A stretch of 64,000 bases of DNA from Norana najaformis (lineage: Eukaryota; Annelida; Clitellata; Crassiclitellata; Hormogastridae): contig OZ029916.1 of NCBI GenBank assembly GCA_964023275.1, positions 21,459,389 through 21,523,388 of the forward strand, written 5' to 3'. The notes beneath the pieces were generated by a model. That model was given only the letters and a program-made list of their open reading frames with translations, made no database searches and was not told where the DNA came from. The translations under genes were made by a program, and so were the position numbers. Shown here in pieces: positions 13,011 to 25,960 of this stretch (positions are counted from its first letter, which is position 1; each line of letters begins with the position of its first letter).

Positions 13011-15682
13011 CAAACTATGTAGGTCCTACATACTAAAACTGGTGGACTAATGTTTTCCCTAACTATTATTCTCATTACACTCAAAACTTCACTATCACTG
13101 TCCACCTCTCTTTATTATCAACATTTTAGAAGACAATTATGTTTGAGCATTCTAGGAACATTTAACTTAATTGAAGACCACCTCTGCTGTGGCCCCATCA
13201 CAAAATTTCTAAATGAGCCAATGTTTTTACATTACATTACCCTAAAAAGAATACCCCATAGGCAAGGCATGTGTCTCCTTGTTCTTTCAATCAAATCATA
13301 ATCTTCAACTTTGACAGAATATTAAATGACACTACACAAATGCATTGAATAGTAATTGCAAAATGGAAATTACATTACTGGGCTTTGTATCATGCATGCA
13401 TTATTAAACATTGCGCGTTATCTTAAGGAGTTTGCTCAGGGCGAAGGAATTGTGGCCTTCAACTGGGTTGTTCTACCACCCACAAATACCCCGAGGGCAA
13501 ACGGCTGAAGAGGGCAGCGACTGTCGTAACCGAGAGGAGAAGCTTGACAAAAGGCCACTTCATTGAGAAGAGAAGCAACGACAGGTATTCACACCCGACA
13601 TGGGCTGACAATACGGAGAAATGCCTGCAAAGAGCCAGCAACAGACGAGAGAAGAGAGCGATCATTAGCAGACATTAAAAGTCATTCCACATCTATACGA
13701 ATCACTCGTCTCCCGGTCGGCTCTTAAGAACTGCCTTACGAAACACTCATTACATCCACCTGTGCTTACCATTACAGCTAAGGGTTAATAAATTTAAGCC
13801 AGTGATTTAGATCTTATCAGACCACCTGTCAATCGCGAACACTTGCCAAGTCCCAGATTCTCCCCGTCACTGCGTAAAGGAAAATTTAACAACTGTTTTG
13901 TTTCGTTCCACAGCCTTTCATATGTTATATGCAATAAATCATTTTAATTACCAGACAGTTTCAAATTATAGTTAAAGTCCTTGTTTAACGGACTACTGGA
14001 ATGCACAAATTCAACAGATGTATGTTTGATTTATGTTTGATTCATTCATTCAAACTTTATTATTACTGTTATTGATATCATATAATTATAACATGTTACA
14101 CCAGTTACTGAATGCAGAAAAAAGTGGGTACAGCTGCAAGAAACATGGACCTCTGTGTAATAAAGCATCAGTTTAATAAAACAGCTCATGAAATATACGA
14201 GTTTTCAATGGCTAAACTATAACCTTGGTTGTTTCAATTGATTGACTGATGCCATGGGCATTATTATAACGGCGCTATTGAAGTCTTTAGATTAGGTTAG
14301 AATGTTATTATTAATATTATTCTGCTCCGAGGTACATATGATCCCAAATTATTATTATTGTTGTTGTTGGTGTTGTTGTTGTTGTTATTATACTACGACT
14401 ACTACAAGCCTATAAGTCACAGCTCTTTAGGTCTATGAGATAGCCACGCTTCAGTATCTCTGAGGTCCTTAATAGATGTGACAGCAATATCTACACATGC
14501 ATAAGTAATGATGAAGATGATGGTAATGATGATGATGATAGTGACATTAGCTGTTAAAGGAAATAGCATTCGTGTTAGCAACTATTACGATATGTAATCC
14601 AGTGGATGATGAAAGCAACGTAAAAACTCCAAATGCTTTTTTCCTAAATACTGTGCTGAGGAAAGCAAATGATGAGAAGGGCATTGCTGCGCTATATAAA
14701 TTTTCATTTCCAACAGCTAATACTTTAGCTCTTCACAACCACAGTGCTTTAAACCTTTACAAAAATGGTTGAGATTGACACTCAATCAAATTATTATTTT
14801 CCATATGAAATTTTCTGTGTTCTGTAATAGTAAATATATGTTAATAATCCTAACTAATTGTAATATACCAATGAAAAGTCAAAACCAGTCGTCATTGGGC
14901 TGTCAAGACCTTGTAAGTGGCATTACTGCCAAAAGTATTTTATTGCATCAAAAAAGTACTTGCATCATTTTGCCTGGTATTATTTCAAAAGTACATATGG
15001 TGTATACAGGCAAAAGACCTCTTTCAGCGTATTTATAACACTATTCAGATATATGTGTAATCCTTGGTTATTGCTGTCAGTCATGCAAAATCTTATAATA
15101 TTCCCACTTGGTTTTCTGCTGATGTTTGAAACGATGCAAAACCTCATATGCAACTATGCGTGGTTTTGCATTTCCTTTTTGTTTAGTCTCATACATTTTT
15201 GGTCTTTTGCAACAATTTCAATCTGATAAAATTCATTTCATTTGCCATGATGTAAGTATAATACAGTAATATATTAGTAATAAGTGTTCTTGCTTCTGTA
15301 ATTTCTTGCAATAACGTTTTCAGTTCTGCAATAAGGTGCACATTTACATATATCAATTTTAAAATAATTCTTCTTTTTGAGCTTGAATGCGGATTTTTAT
15401 GGATTTTAGCTCACTTACTGTCTGGATTTGTACAGCTGAATCAATATCTGAACTACTCAAATATTATGATACAGGACCTGTAATGTTATGAGGTTTAAAT
15501 AATTGAAATTTTGTAAAATTACTGAGTCTTCTATTTTGTAGGTTATACAGAAAAGTGACGGTGATTAGAACTCGGGGTCAACTACTTGGCCCTGAACAAC
15601 TGAAACAGCCCAACTGAACCTCACCGAACCATATACAATCTTCCCACATGGGCCATGGCCTTAGCTGTTATTTAATCTTTTA
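13011..15682. other. Non-coding stretch, no gene seen
   Basis: Mostly AT-rich. A short CpG-retaining segment lies at 13430-13720, with a GTT tract near 14355 and GAT tracts near 14510. No family resemblance in any frame. Confidence 0.5.
14230..14305 (+). repeat. SINE 3' body fragment
   Basis: gattgactgatgccatgggc, then attataacggcgctattgaa and tttagattaggtta. Same body as the 47.3-kb copy. Confidence 0.5.
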
Positions 15683-16025
15683 GTGGCCAAGTAAAATTTC
15701 CAACATTCCATTTGCTGTGACTCTGCCTACTGATGGGCAAGTCAAGTCAAGCACAAATATGTATCAATTTCCACTATGCCTAGCGTTGGCCAAGTTCACT
15801 TCCTAGGCATTCAATCAATTGCTACTTTGCCTAACATTGGCCTGGTTGAAACTTCCGGCATTTCATAATCCTCACTGATTGCTACTATGCCTACCAATGC
15901 CAAGTTGAAGCTTTGGGATTAAAATTTGTTGCTACTATGTGCAACATTAGCCAGTTTTACTCCCAAGCATTCCATAGATTGCTACAGTGTACTATGCCTA
16001 CCACAAGCCTAGTTAAATCTTGTGG
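15683..16025. repeat. Diverged tandem array, about six units of 50-60 bp
   Basis: Units begin near 15711, 15771, 15821, 15881, 15931 and 15981 with a theme 'ttgctactatgcctaacat' + 'tggccaagttgaa' + 'ggcattccat'. Units differ strongly, so the array is old. Confidence 0.6.
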
Positions 16026-16711
16026 TGCTCTGTTGGATGGCATTTCAACTGCTGCAGATACTGCCAGTATATTCAGAAGATGGCCAAATCATGTTTATTT
16101 TGCAAAACTGGTGACATCATAATTTGTTTAGCCTGATTAGCTTGGCATATCTAGTGTCTCATGATAAGAATTTTTATTTATTTACTTTTAAATTGACATT
16201 TTTATTATTTTCAACTTTGTCCATTGTATTGGTTTACATTGTAGCACTTTAATTCTGGCCTAATATTACCAAAGACACAAAAATAAGTAACAAAGTGCAG
16301 TATATTGTCATTGCAACAACGAGTAACTGTGAAATTTTATCTAGACTACAATAAACCGGTGCAGAACAAAAACTCTTATCTGTGTTTTTGCCTTTGCCTT
16401 TTCCTTCCTGTTTTGAAGAATTTAATTTAATTATAAGCCTAATTTCAGCAAAGCAAAAACTCATTTGATGATAATTTATTTTCCATTTTCGTCTAGCTGT
16501 TAATGAAGTTTTCCTCTTCTGTAAAACAGGTTACCCCAGCGCCATCCGTTTAGGTGGCTCTGGGTTTCGCTAGCCCACCGACGAAGCAGATACTTCTTAC
16601 AGAGTCCGTTGTAAATTTGACATAGTAGGACTGCCACCTTGCGAACAATCTACAATTGACACTCTGGCGAAAGAAATATTAATCTAAGCGCACGATTCCT
16701 ATTACATTTGC

Positions 16712-16885
16712 TAAATGTATATGTACACAGTTTTCTACAGCGACCGTATGACTTCGACTCTGCTCATTTTTCAAACGAATCTGTCAGGTAAGATCCTTCA
16801 CCACCGCTCCTGTTTGAATGGGCGCTACGCCATTTAAGGTCCCCATGTACGGACCGTGATAACCCAAGATTAAAATCTCTGAAAC
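16712..16885 (+). repeat. Dispersed repeat family R3 ('gcgaccgtatg'), copy 1
   Basis: Contains ttctacagcgaccgtatga, ctctgctcatttt, agatccttcaccaccgct and acgccatttaaggtcccc. It is followed head to tail by copy 2 about 300 bp away. Confidence 0.7.
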
Positions 16886-17028
16886 ATAGCTACTGTCGGT
16901 ATGCGAACCGGCATCCTCATGCCAGAGACGCTTTGACGTACGCTTTAACAAATGCTATAACGATTACGAAGTCAAATGTAATTTTACACGTTTTTCTGTA
17001 TATGTAAATGTATACGTTTTTCTATAAA

Positions 17029-17200
17029 TGTAAATGTACACGGTTTTATATAACGACCGTGTGGCCTCGACTCTGCTCATTTTGCAATAAATTTATCGGT
17101 TGAAATCCTTCACCATCGCTGCCTGTGTGAATGGGTGTCACGCCATTTAAGGCCTCCCTAAACGGGCTAAGCTAGCCTGAGAATCAAATCTCTGAAATAG
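17029..17200 (+). repeat. Dispersed repeat family R3, copy 2
   Basis: tgtaaatgtacacggtttta, aacgaccgtgtggcctcga, aaatccttcaccatcgctg, cacgccatttaaggcc and aaatctctgaaat, in the same order as copy 1. Confidence 0.7.
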
Positions 17201-19499
17201 AGCCAAAAGATCGTTTCATATGCAGTAGAGGCGAAAAATGGGAATTTGTCGTTTAGTAGTCTATCCCAAGTTCATTACGCGACAACCGATATCGTTTGCG
17301 TGTCCCAAATTCATTGCATCAGTGAAGGACACAGTCTCGGTGGATCCGAGAATAAGATTCTGTGTGTTTCTAGTAGATCTTTCCGATCGACGAGTAGCAA
17401 CTCTCGCGAAGCTCTTTCAGCACATGAGTCCAATGGTTGGACCCCCTTCTCAAAAATATTCCGTGGACCCCAGGAGCCTGCTTATGATCGACACCTCTGG
17501 TTATGAACACTTCTTTCCAAAGTTGGTTTGTCAGCCTTGAACTTTCCTTGTCTGTGACTTTCCCAGCTGTGGATCACTCTGACTAGACTTTATTGCCTGG
17601 TGTTGGCATTTCCTGAACGTTAACTTTTCTCGTCATGCTATATTGCATTTGCTTTGAGCTTTCTTGCTGATTTTAGTGCTTAGCAGAAAGACTTTGCCCA
17701 CAGAAAATACCTAATAGTCATAGTGCAGCGCTTATGGGATGCACAGTGATCCCTTGGTCCTTAGTCCAAGCCTGTGAGAACAAGCCATTCAGAATGCAGC
17801 ATTTATGGAACCTTCGGTGACCATTTTGGTTGTCGGTCGGGGAAGCCTGTGGGAACTGTGGGAACTGGGCAAGCAGAACGTGCCATTTACTGGACGATCA
17901 GTGACCTTCTACCCCTTACTAGCGATGTAGTTGATTCTTATTATGTGCCAGGTTCATGTATGTGGTCATAGATTTACCAATTAATTACAGATTATCTTCT
18001 GATCTTTGCACTTTTATTATTTTTTTGTTAATCAGATACTTATATCGCGCTAATTCATGAATTCATCTCAGAGGCTTCATTAGCTGGAAAATGACAAGTC
18101 TTCAATTGTTTGCAAAATGCGATAAGAGAAATAGCAGTCCCTCAAAGTAGGTGGTAGTGAATTTCTGGTGCATAGATGAGGACTAGTGTGTGTAAAGGCT
18201 TGGAAACCACAGGTCTGGTAATTAAATGGCGTTTTCTTAAGAATTACATCATTACACGATGGTACATATTTTTTGTGCCATATGAAATTGACAATTTCTT
18301 GCGAAGACCAGTAGAACTGCAGGTGTTATGATTGTGCTTCAGCTAACTGACAATTCCTGGGGGTCTATACCTGATGCAAACATTAAATAATGAGCGTTAT
18401 ACTTTAGTTTAGCTTACCTTAGTTTACCTCATCTTGCCTTACCTCCTTATTTATTCAGGCTGTTAGACCTGAAGGCTGCACCTTGACCTTTTTGAAAACA
18501 AAGACAAACTTAAATTCCAAATACTTGGATCTGTTAATCAGTATGTAGTATTTCCAGTGTTTAATGACATCTTATGGTATCAAAGGCCGTTTACGTCGCC
18601 CTCCTCCTTTATCCAGGCTTGGGACTGACACTACCCCATTAAAGGCAGTGGCGGAGTTTAATCAGCAGCTCATAAGCAACCGGTAGATAAAGCTTTATGA
18701 TGATGATGAAAGTTCCTTGTGTTGAATGGCATGGAGGTGACCTGGCACTGAATGACATCCAAGAATCTCCACGTAATTCCAATGCCAGTGCCAAAGATTT
18801 GGATGAAACAGGGTGACTTGTAAGTAACAGAAATAATTAGAATATTGTAGTTAATTATTTATCATTTCAACTTATTCTTTTGGCAACTTTATGATCACAC
18901 GCATCTCACACGTTGAGTTTTGGCTAAAATTCAATAAAACCACCATTAGCAGTTTAAACAGTGGATCGGTTTTGTTCTGCACAATTTGATGATCTCTGTT
19001 TCTGTCCATTGGGAATTGAGAATTAATCTTTAATTGCTACATTCCAATTCAGGGAGCCTGGTTCCGAGACGATAAGCAATTGGCCGTAGTCGACGACTGC
19101 TCGACTAGCGCCGCAGGGAAAGGAAAAGACTCTGGGCAATCAACCGGTATCACAATCCATCAATCGTTGGTCTTGTTGCTTGAACGATGATGAGCGTCGT
19201 CTATTCCAAGCGAAATAATCGCCTGACGAAGACAAAGAAGACGACGACGTTACATCAGACGAGTCCAAGTTCTTTGAAGGCGCTGGCAACTTACACGCCT
19301 AATCTCACTTAAGATGGCACACAACTGATGCGATCCCTCTAATCGTTTGTGAAGTGCAGGTGGTTTCTAAGACGGCTTGGCTTTGCTGTTGAGGTATTAC
19401 AGATGGTAAGTGAATGGCCCATTTATTGTGCTTGGAAGTTCTTCCTTAAACAACATATGGTAATGTTTGTTAATCACTCCTAGGTGGCTACAATAAGAA
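17201..19499. other. Non-coding stretch, no gene seen
   Basis: Unique sequence with a moderately CpG-rich part at 17220-17470 and another at 19060-19300. No splice-bounded coding segment was recognised. Confidence 0.5.
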
Positions 19500-19760
19500 C
19501 AAGACAGAGAACACATATTGTGAGATGATTCTCTTCTGAAAAATATCATAGAGGGAAGAATGAAAGGAAAGGAAAGAAGAGGAATACCTAGATAAATGCT
19601 ACTAGACTGGATGAAGGTGGACGGATACGGTAAACTAAAGGAGGGGCCCAACAACGCTGACGTTGAATGGCACCATTGGACGTTTGAACCTGCCTGGGGT
19701 AGAGAACTTGAAAAGCTAGGTGTAATAGAAATCAGAAGCATGGCCCTATAGGAGTTGAAG
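19500..19760 (+). mobile_element. LINE 3' ORF remnant, plus strand
   Basis: Reads IIEGRMKGKERRGIPR, an in-frame stop, MLLDWMKVDGYGKLKEG, then WTFEPAWGREL. It is the same C-terminal 'EGR..GK.GRGRPR.MLLDWM' tail as the copy near 59.9 kb. 5'-truncated and old. Confidence 0.6.
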
Positions 19761-20067
19761 GAGCTTTCGAATGAAGGTAACAGATTTCTCCATCGTGCAA
19801 CCTGTGGTACCAAGCCATCAACACTTTCATTATTTTTGAAATATAAACAGTTAGTTAATTAGTTATCTAAACACTTTATGTGGCACCTGTTATGCACCTC
19901 ACAAAAGCGCCGCCTATGCTGACCAAAATGATGTTAAAGTCATTAAGAACAAAAATGTTGTCAATAAGCAAACAGTGCTGAGATAAGTAGAAGAAGCACT
20001 GCTGGCAGTTTCCCACACAGATGCAGAGTCCAGCAGGAGGATTCCCATCCAAAACTGACTGTTGACA

Positions 20068-20170
20068 ATAATGATAATAATGATCATGATAATGATAATG
20101 ATAATAGTAGTAGTGGTAGTGGTAATAGTAGTGGTAGTAATAGTTGTTGTTGTTATTGTTGTTGTTGTTT
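20068..20170. repeat. GAT/GTA/GTT trinucleotide tract
   Basis: aatgataataatgatcatga through tagtagtggtagtggtaa to gttgttgttgttt. Confidence 0.9.
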
Positions 20171-20194
20171 CTTATGTTTCCGTAGTGCAACTAT

Positions 20195-20340
20195 TTGATG
20201 GCAGGGCATCAGCCAATGGTGCCAAGTAGCTGTTTTTTGAAGGACTTGCTCAGAGTCCCTTCACGTTGACCGTTTGAGAAGGCTTGAACCTGCATACTTC
20301 TGGTTACAGTGTAAATGCTTAACCACAATCAGCCACAATC
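20195..20340 (-). mobile_element. tRNA-headed SINE copy, reverse orientation
   Basis: The minus strand reads a head with gcaggttcaagcc and then gactctgagcaagtccttc and 'tggcaccattggctgatgcc'. Order and motifs match the copy at 530-690. Confidence 0.55.
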
Positions 20341-23300
20341 AACTACAGGCCACAATGATGCATTCATTTCTGAAGGAAAGTTTGTAAAATCGATCATTGT
20401 TTTTTATAACAATTGCTAATAACTAAGTTGTAGCCTAACTGAAATCAAAGCCAAAAACTAATGTGCCGTTTGATCATTCATCCCGTAGCAGGCTTATCTG
20501 TTAATTAGGTATAACTTTACCTGTATTTAGTTTTTATTTCCACTTATTTCGTTTGCTCTTTCTTGTGTCAGAATTGCAGCAGTTCTTCTAAATCTTCTAT
20601 ACAATGTACTGGTAATGTGTTTGTCAAAGGCAAGTACTGTATGGGCCTTAACATCGGGTTGAGAATAAATGATACTGCTACTCCAATACATCCATCTCTG
20701 TCAAACCTTGGTGCCTGCGGATGGCAGTTTTCTAATAAGCTCCACTGAGATTTTTGGCATCATCACCTCCTCTGCCATTGGGTTTTAAAGGTAATTTGTA
20801 ACTGGGATGACTGAGGATTTCAAGGGATGAGAAACTGAGACACTTGCATGAGCCTTGCAATCAAAAGTGGGTGATTGACTTTTGACCATGTGGTTTTAAA
20901 AATGACCAGGATGCTATACTGGTAACTTTCTATCAGGCGCCAATTAATAATTATTAATGGGACTGAAGTTCACAGGACTCAGAGGTTGCCAGAGGTTAAA
21001 GCCCCCAATTCCTCTGGCAAATCCAGCCCTGTTTATATAATGCCACTGTTTACAGTTGATGGCATCGTATTATGACTAGTATAGTTGCTTTTCGGTCAGA
21101 GGCCTGTCGCATATGTGGAGTCAGATCGATTAATAAATGTTGGGTGAATCTCGGCCTGGGTTAACTCGTGCAGAAGTTGCAGAACTATCGGTAGGGCTTT
21201 TGGTGATGATGGGTCGGTCTTTCTGCTCGGGTTTCGACGGCGCATCGTGTCTTTTGGTCCCAGCGGAGACTTGTGTTTCACGGAACCTATCGAGCGGCCG
21301 ACCAACCGATCCTACTCCAGTGGGTGGAGGGAAGTGGGTGGAAAGGATGTGGCATAATTTCGAAGAAGTGTCAGTGAAGCAATACAATGCTTTCATCAGC
21401 AAGCCATTAGTGTAGGGTATTACTGCCTTCAGTTTATGGTGTCTCGGGAAATGCGGACAAATCTGTTACTTGGCTTGCAAGCCGTGTAGCCAGTTGAGCG
21501 CATGATTGATTGTTCTCCCTTCACCCTTTTTCTTGGTCGTCTCCCAGCCGAGCCTGATTTCTCCACGTTGTCCTTCTCGTCCGGGCCATTTAGGGATTCG
21601 ATTTTGCAGCTGCTTATTTCTTTTGGGAAATGGAACTTTTGTGTGTGACTATTTTCTCTGCAGTTTTTCTCCTACGAATGTTTTTATTACCTGATTTACT
21701 GGCTGTTCACAAGGCACTTTGATGTTCTGGAAAAACCTTGGAATGGCCGCCAGAACTATCGTAACATACTGATTTTTTCCAGGCTTTGTGGGAAATGTGG
21801 AGCTTCTATATATCGTATTGATGAAAGTTAAACAATAACAAAAGGTGGAAGTATTTACGCCAAATGTGAGCAATGTTTTGCTGTTCTTATCTGATTCAGG
21901 CGATAGACATATGGTGCGTTAACAAATGCGTTACTTACTTACTCTTCCAGTTGAGATAATAATGAATTCTGCTTACCTTTATTCTGTGAAACCTTGAAAA
22001 GACTAAGGGGTTTAAGAGTTATTTCTCTATCCTGTTGCTGTTGTGTTATCATTTTCTTTGTATTTTTGTAAACTGTTGTAGGAGCACAATTCTGCCTGTG
22101 TGATCTTGCCCTCACCTGTGACCTTCGTTCTTGCTTAATTAGGCGTGAAGAATTAGGGACATAATTCTCCTCTGAGACTTATTACAGTAGGAAATCTAAG
22201 ATATATACTTATTTACAACATGCCTAGGCCTATATAATGACAACAGTCCAGTGAGCTGTCAAATTAATTGTGTAATCCTGTTATGTAAGTGTTTTTTAAT
22301 TATGATACTCTGCTGTTGTTATATCACATTTGTAAGGCCATGTTTTAAGGCCATGTTATTTAATTTCAACTTTAGTTTTTCATGCCATTTAAAGCCGGGG
22401 TAAGATTTGGTAAGAAGTTTTGGTATACTGTCCTCAGGGCTGGTTTTCCTGGGGTTAAAGAGTAAAAGTCCTTGAGTGGAATTAAATGAACATGGTCAGT
22501 TTCTTACTTTTGAGCTGTGGATTCTTAAACAGATAGACCTAAGGAACTCTTTTCTAGGTCATGCTTTCTGTGACATAACTCGGGATGAAAAACTGCTTCA
22601 TTGTTTGCTGCTGCTTCATTCGCTGCTGATAACCTTTTTGATCTCCTTCCGTAGCTGTGACACATGCTTCGCCTATTTCACTGAATCACTGACTGCTGCC
22701 AGGCTTTCCTGGATTCTGTTTTCACGACACTTGACCTGCAGTTTTTCATAAGCCAGACATGATCGTAAATTCCCCATGATTAAACCTACTAGAATTTAAT
22801 CAGCTTTTAACCTGGTTACTGTTAACCACGCTGTCTCTGCCTCTGTGTCTCTGCCTTAGCATGTCTGTCTGTGTGGCATGGCTTTGTCTGTGTACCTGTG
22901 TTTACCATGGTGCTTCTGCTGAGAAAATCAGTTAAGGATCTGAACTGCAAGATGCTCAGGTTCCGTGTGAAATTTTGTTCCTCAGATCTGTAGCGATGTG
23001 TGATGCCACCAACGATTGTCATGTGGCATGAAAGCAGTTGCTTGCACTTCAGCCAATGTTCACCATTGAGCTGTGGAACTGCTATTCAGTCAGTCTGACC
23101 GAGTCTGTGCTGCGTCGAGGCCGCCGCTGTCCAGGCTTCTGTCTGGTCGTTGCTGGCACTTCCTTCCCGGTTCTGCTGGCATTTATTGGCTTTTATGTTT
23201 CGGAGACGTTGCTTCTCATCTGACAGCATCTTCTGCTGAAATGTGTGCTGGCTTTCAGGTAGGCTGAGTGACTTTTTTGGTCTCCTGAGTGGCAGTGGCC

Positions 23301-23789
23301 GAGTGTCTGGTGGTTATGTGTCTGGAACGTCAACCGGGAGACCGAGAGATTTAATCACAAGCAGAGGGATGTTTAATTTTCCTTTTCACTTGTGATGAAC
23401 AGTGAACTCAGCTATAAAATAATCACTATGATAGCATACTGTTGCTAGGAAGATCAGACAGCAAGGGAAAGCTGTAGCCACCCACCTATGGCTAAGAAAA
23501 TGAAGTAGCTAACACTTCATAACCCTGGCTGTCTCTTGGAGTTAGCTTAATATCTAGACAATTCTTCCTCTTATGTATTAGAAATACCCCACAAATGTTT
23601 AAAAGAAAAGCTAAATTAAGTCTGATAAATTTTACATTCATTTGACTTGTTTTTATGGTACCAGCATGCAATCACTGGTTGAATTTCAGTATCTCATCAG
23701 TCTAATATGATGGTTTTTGATGTGCATAATCATCATTATCTCCATATAAGTAAAGTGAAGTATCCCATATCCCTCAAGTAAGATGTAGA
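20341..23789. other. Non-coding stretch with one CpG-retaining block
   Basis: 21120-21330 retains CpG (gggtttcgacggcgcatcgt) and is open on both strands without family resemblance. A (ttac)-tail repeat is at 21897-21945. Nothing else is recognisable. Confidence 0.45.
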
Positions 23790-24030
23790 GGAGGCACTCA
23801 TTTCCTTTTCTTTAGGTCCTTGAGCAGGCAGTGGACGAATCCCAAGGTCCTGGACATGGGCCAGTGCATCTCAGGACTCGCTGTTTACTTTCTAGCTTAC
23901 ACCAGTACCAACTTCTGCTTGGTGACAGAGGCACGGTGTGTGCAAACAACTTGCCCAGGGTCGTCATACAGAGTTGAACCCACAAACGCATGATCTTGAC
24001 CAGACGTGGTACCGACAGACCCCTGTGCCC
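23790..24030 (-). mobile_element. SINE-like repeat, family R2, copy 1
   Basis: Shares tgaatcccaaggtcctggac-like, ggtgacagaggcacg and gtgtgcaaaca segments with 32842-33080 over about 240 bp. A reversed B-box (gagttgaacccacaa) lies near the right end, so the element appears to be in minus orientation. Confidence 0.65.
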
Positions 24031-24247
24031 TACGCTGGATATGTAAACAGCATCTCTTGAGGTGCTATTATCTTGAGATAATAATTAATTTCGTATTCAC
24101 TTTTGCTTGATGATATGTAAGTTGATCATGAATTTTCAAGTGTTTTGAACCCATCATCTCTTTTTATGGTCTTCTGTTCCATGACTACTGTAGGTGTTAC
24201 TGTTTTAACTGACTGAGCTCAACACACGTTTTCTGTCATCTTAAGTC

Positions 24248-24345
24248 ACACTTGTTTAGATCACTCAGATAGCCAAGTCAGCAGTGCTTTTGTGAGGTGC
24301 TTGAAGAATGCTATATAAATGTTTTGTTACATTACATTACATGGA
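24248..24345 (+). repeat. Dispersed repeat family R6, copy 1
   Basis: cacttgtttagatcactcag, gcttttgtgaggtgcttga and gctatataaatg match 51149-51245. Confidence 0.5.
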
Positions 24346-25269
24346 TGAATATTTATCCTATGTCATTGAGGTTCTTAAAAAGTGCTATATAAATGTTCAG
24401 ATACACACGTACATACATCTTCTTGTTCTTATCCCACACACCTTTCATCTCTCTGTATCTCTGTTCCCAGTATTTTGAATTCCTGTCTTGATTCTGAACT
24501 TCTGTCCATGTCTTTGTCCCATGGCCCATTTCCTCCATTTCTTTTAATTCTCATGTTTTGGTCAATTTATATAACACTTTCCATACAAAAAACTACTTCT
24601 GGCATTTCTCCATCATGGATCCACATACTGTTTCTTTGTCTCTGTCCTCAATTTCTCCAGTAATTCTGATCCGTGCATCCAGTCTTCCATTATTCTTCTT
24701 GTCTGTAAGCTCCAAACTTAGTGACCGCATGATATTTGGCTATTGCTTCAACATTTGAAAGATTACTTTTTGGATAAAAGGGATGCAGAAGAAGAGGAGT
24801 ATGAAGATGAGTTCTGTTCAAATACAGAAATGTTTAGGGATAGGCTGTTAGATCTCACTATTTGGTCAAACATTACCAAAGTAAATGACACTTCAAGTAT
24901 GGCCTAATGACGAGTGATGATGGTAACGATGAAGATGATGATGATAATGATGATGGTGATGATGGTGATGACAGTTGTTGTTATTATGATCATGACAATG
25001 ATGTTGACAATGAACAACATTTCTGTTTTGAACTTATTTAAACTAAATCATTAAATAAGTTTAATGTTTAAATCATGTAGATGATTATAATTTTGATGGC
25101 AGTAGTGTTGTTGCTGTTGCTGCTATGTCAAATATGTTGATGGTGGTGATGATGATGATCACAACAATAGTAAATTGATCAGCTGATTGTGTTGATGTGA
25201 TGACATGATGTTTTCATAACACGGGCATGGCAACATGGTGAAAAACTGGTTAGCAATTGCCAGCCCTAA

Positions 25270-25960
25270 GTCTTAAGAGTTTTATGAGTGTTGTATGACT
25301 TCACGTTTGCATTCCTCGGCCGACCGTTTATTAAGACTTTACAATGCTTCAGGTAGATTGTCATGCGAGATCGTGATTGCAGCTTTAGGGTTTGGTATTT
25401 GTGCTCTTGATAATGCAATTCGTTCTTCATATCAACGGTCTTTGATTTTTATGTACTCCATTAGACGACACTGTGTCCAGTACATCAACAAGTCTTGCAC
25501 TGCGTAATCAAAATGCAATTATGTTTTATGAGCAAATTCATACCAGAACAGCTTCGATTGCTACAGTAATAATCTGTCGCATGCCTGAAAATGTCATCGC
25601 CTTTGAATGGATTTTTCCAAATAACACCATCTCAATTTTACATGGCCGGCAGAAGCAATAACACCGCTGCGCTTGCATTCAATTCATTCTGTTTACGTAA
25701 TCGCCCTGGGATTGGATGGCTTGATCTCCCAGATTGTTACGCCAGAGTATAACCGTGACAGATATAATAAAGCCTTCACAAACTTCTTTGTGGCTGTTAG
25801 CCGACGCTCTGACACCGTTCTGCAGCTCTGGTAACAGGGCCGAGAAATACATGCGCAGTGAACACAATATGTCTGCCATAGACTGCTGGCCTTTCGAAGA
25901 ATAAGCAGCGTTGGATGATGTATCATAGACGTTTGCTTAGAATTGAGATTTTTCATTTAA
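25270..25960. promoter_or_regulatory. Unique segment with homeodomain-like ATTA motifs, possible enhancer
   Basis: Balanced base composition without simple repeats. Several octamer- or homeobox-like words occur (gataatgcaattcg, aaaatgcaattatg). It looks like the kind of sequence conserved as non-coding regulatory DNA, but conservation cannot be tested here. Confidence 0.2.
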
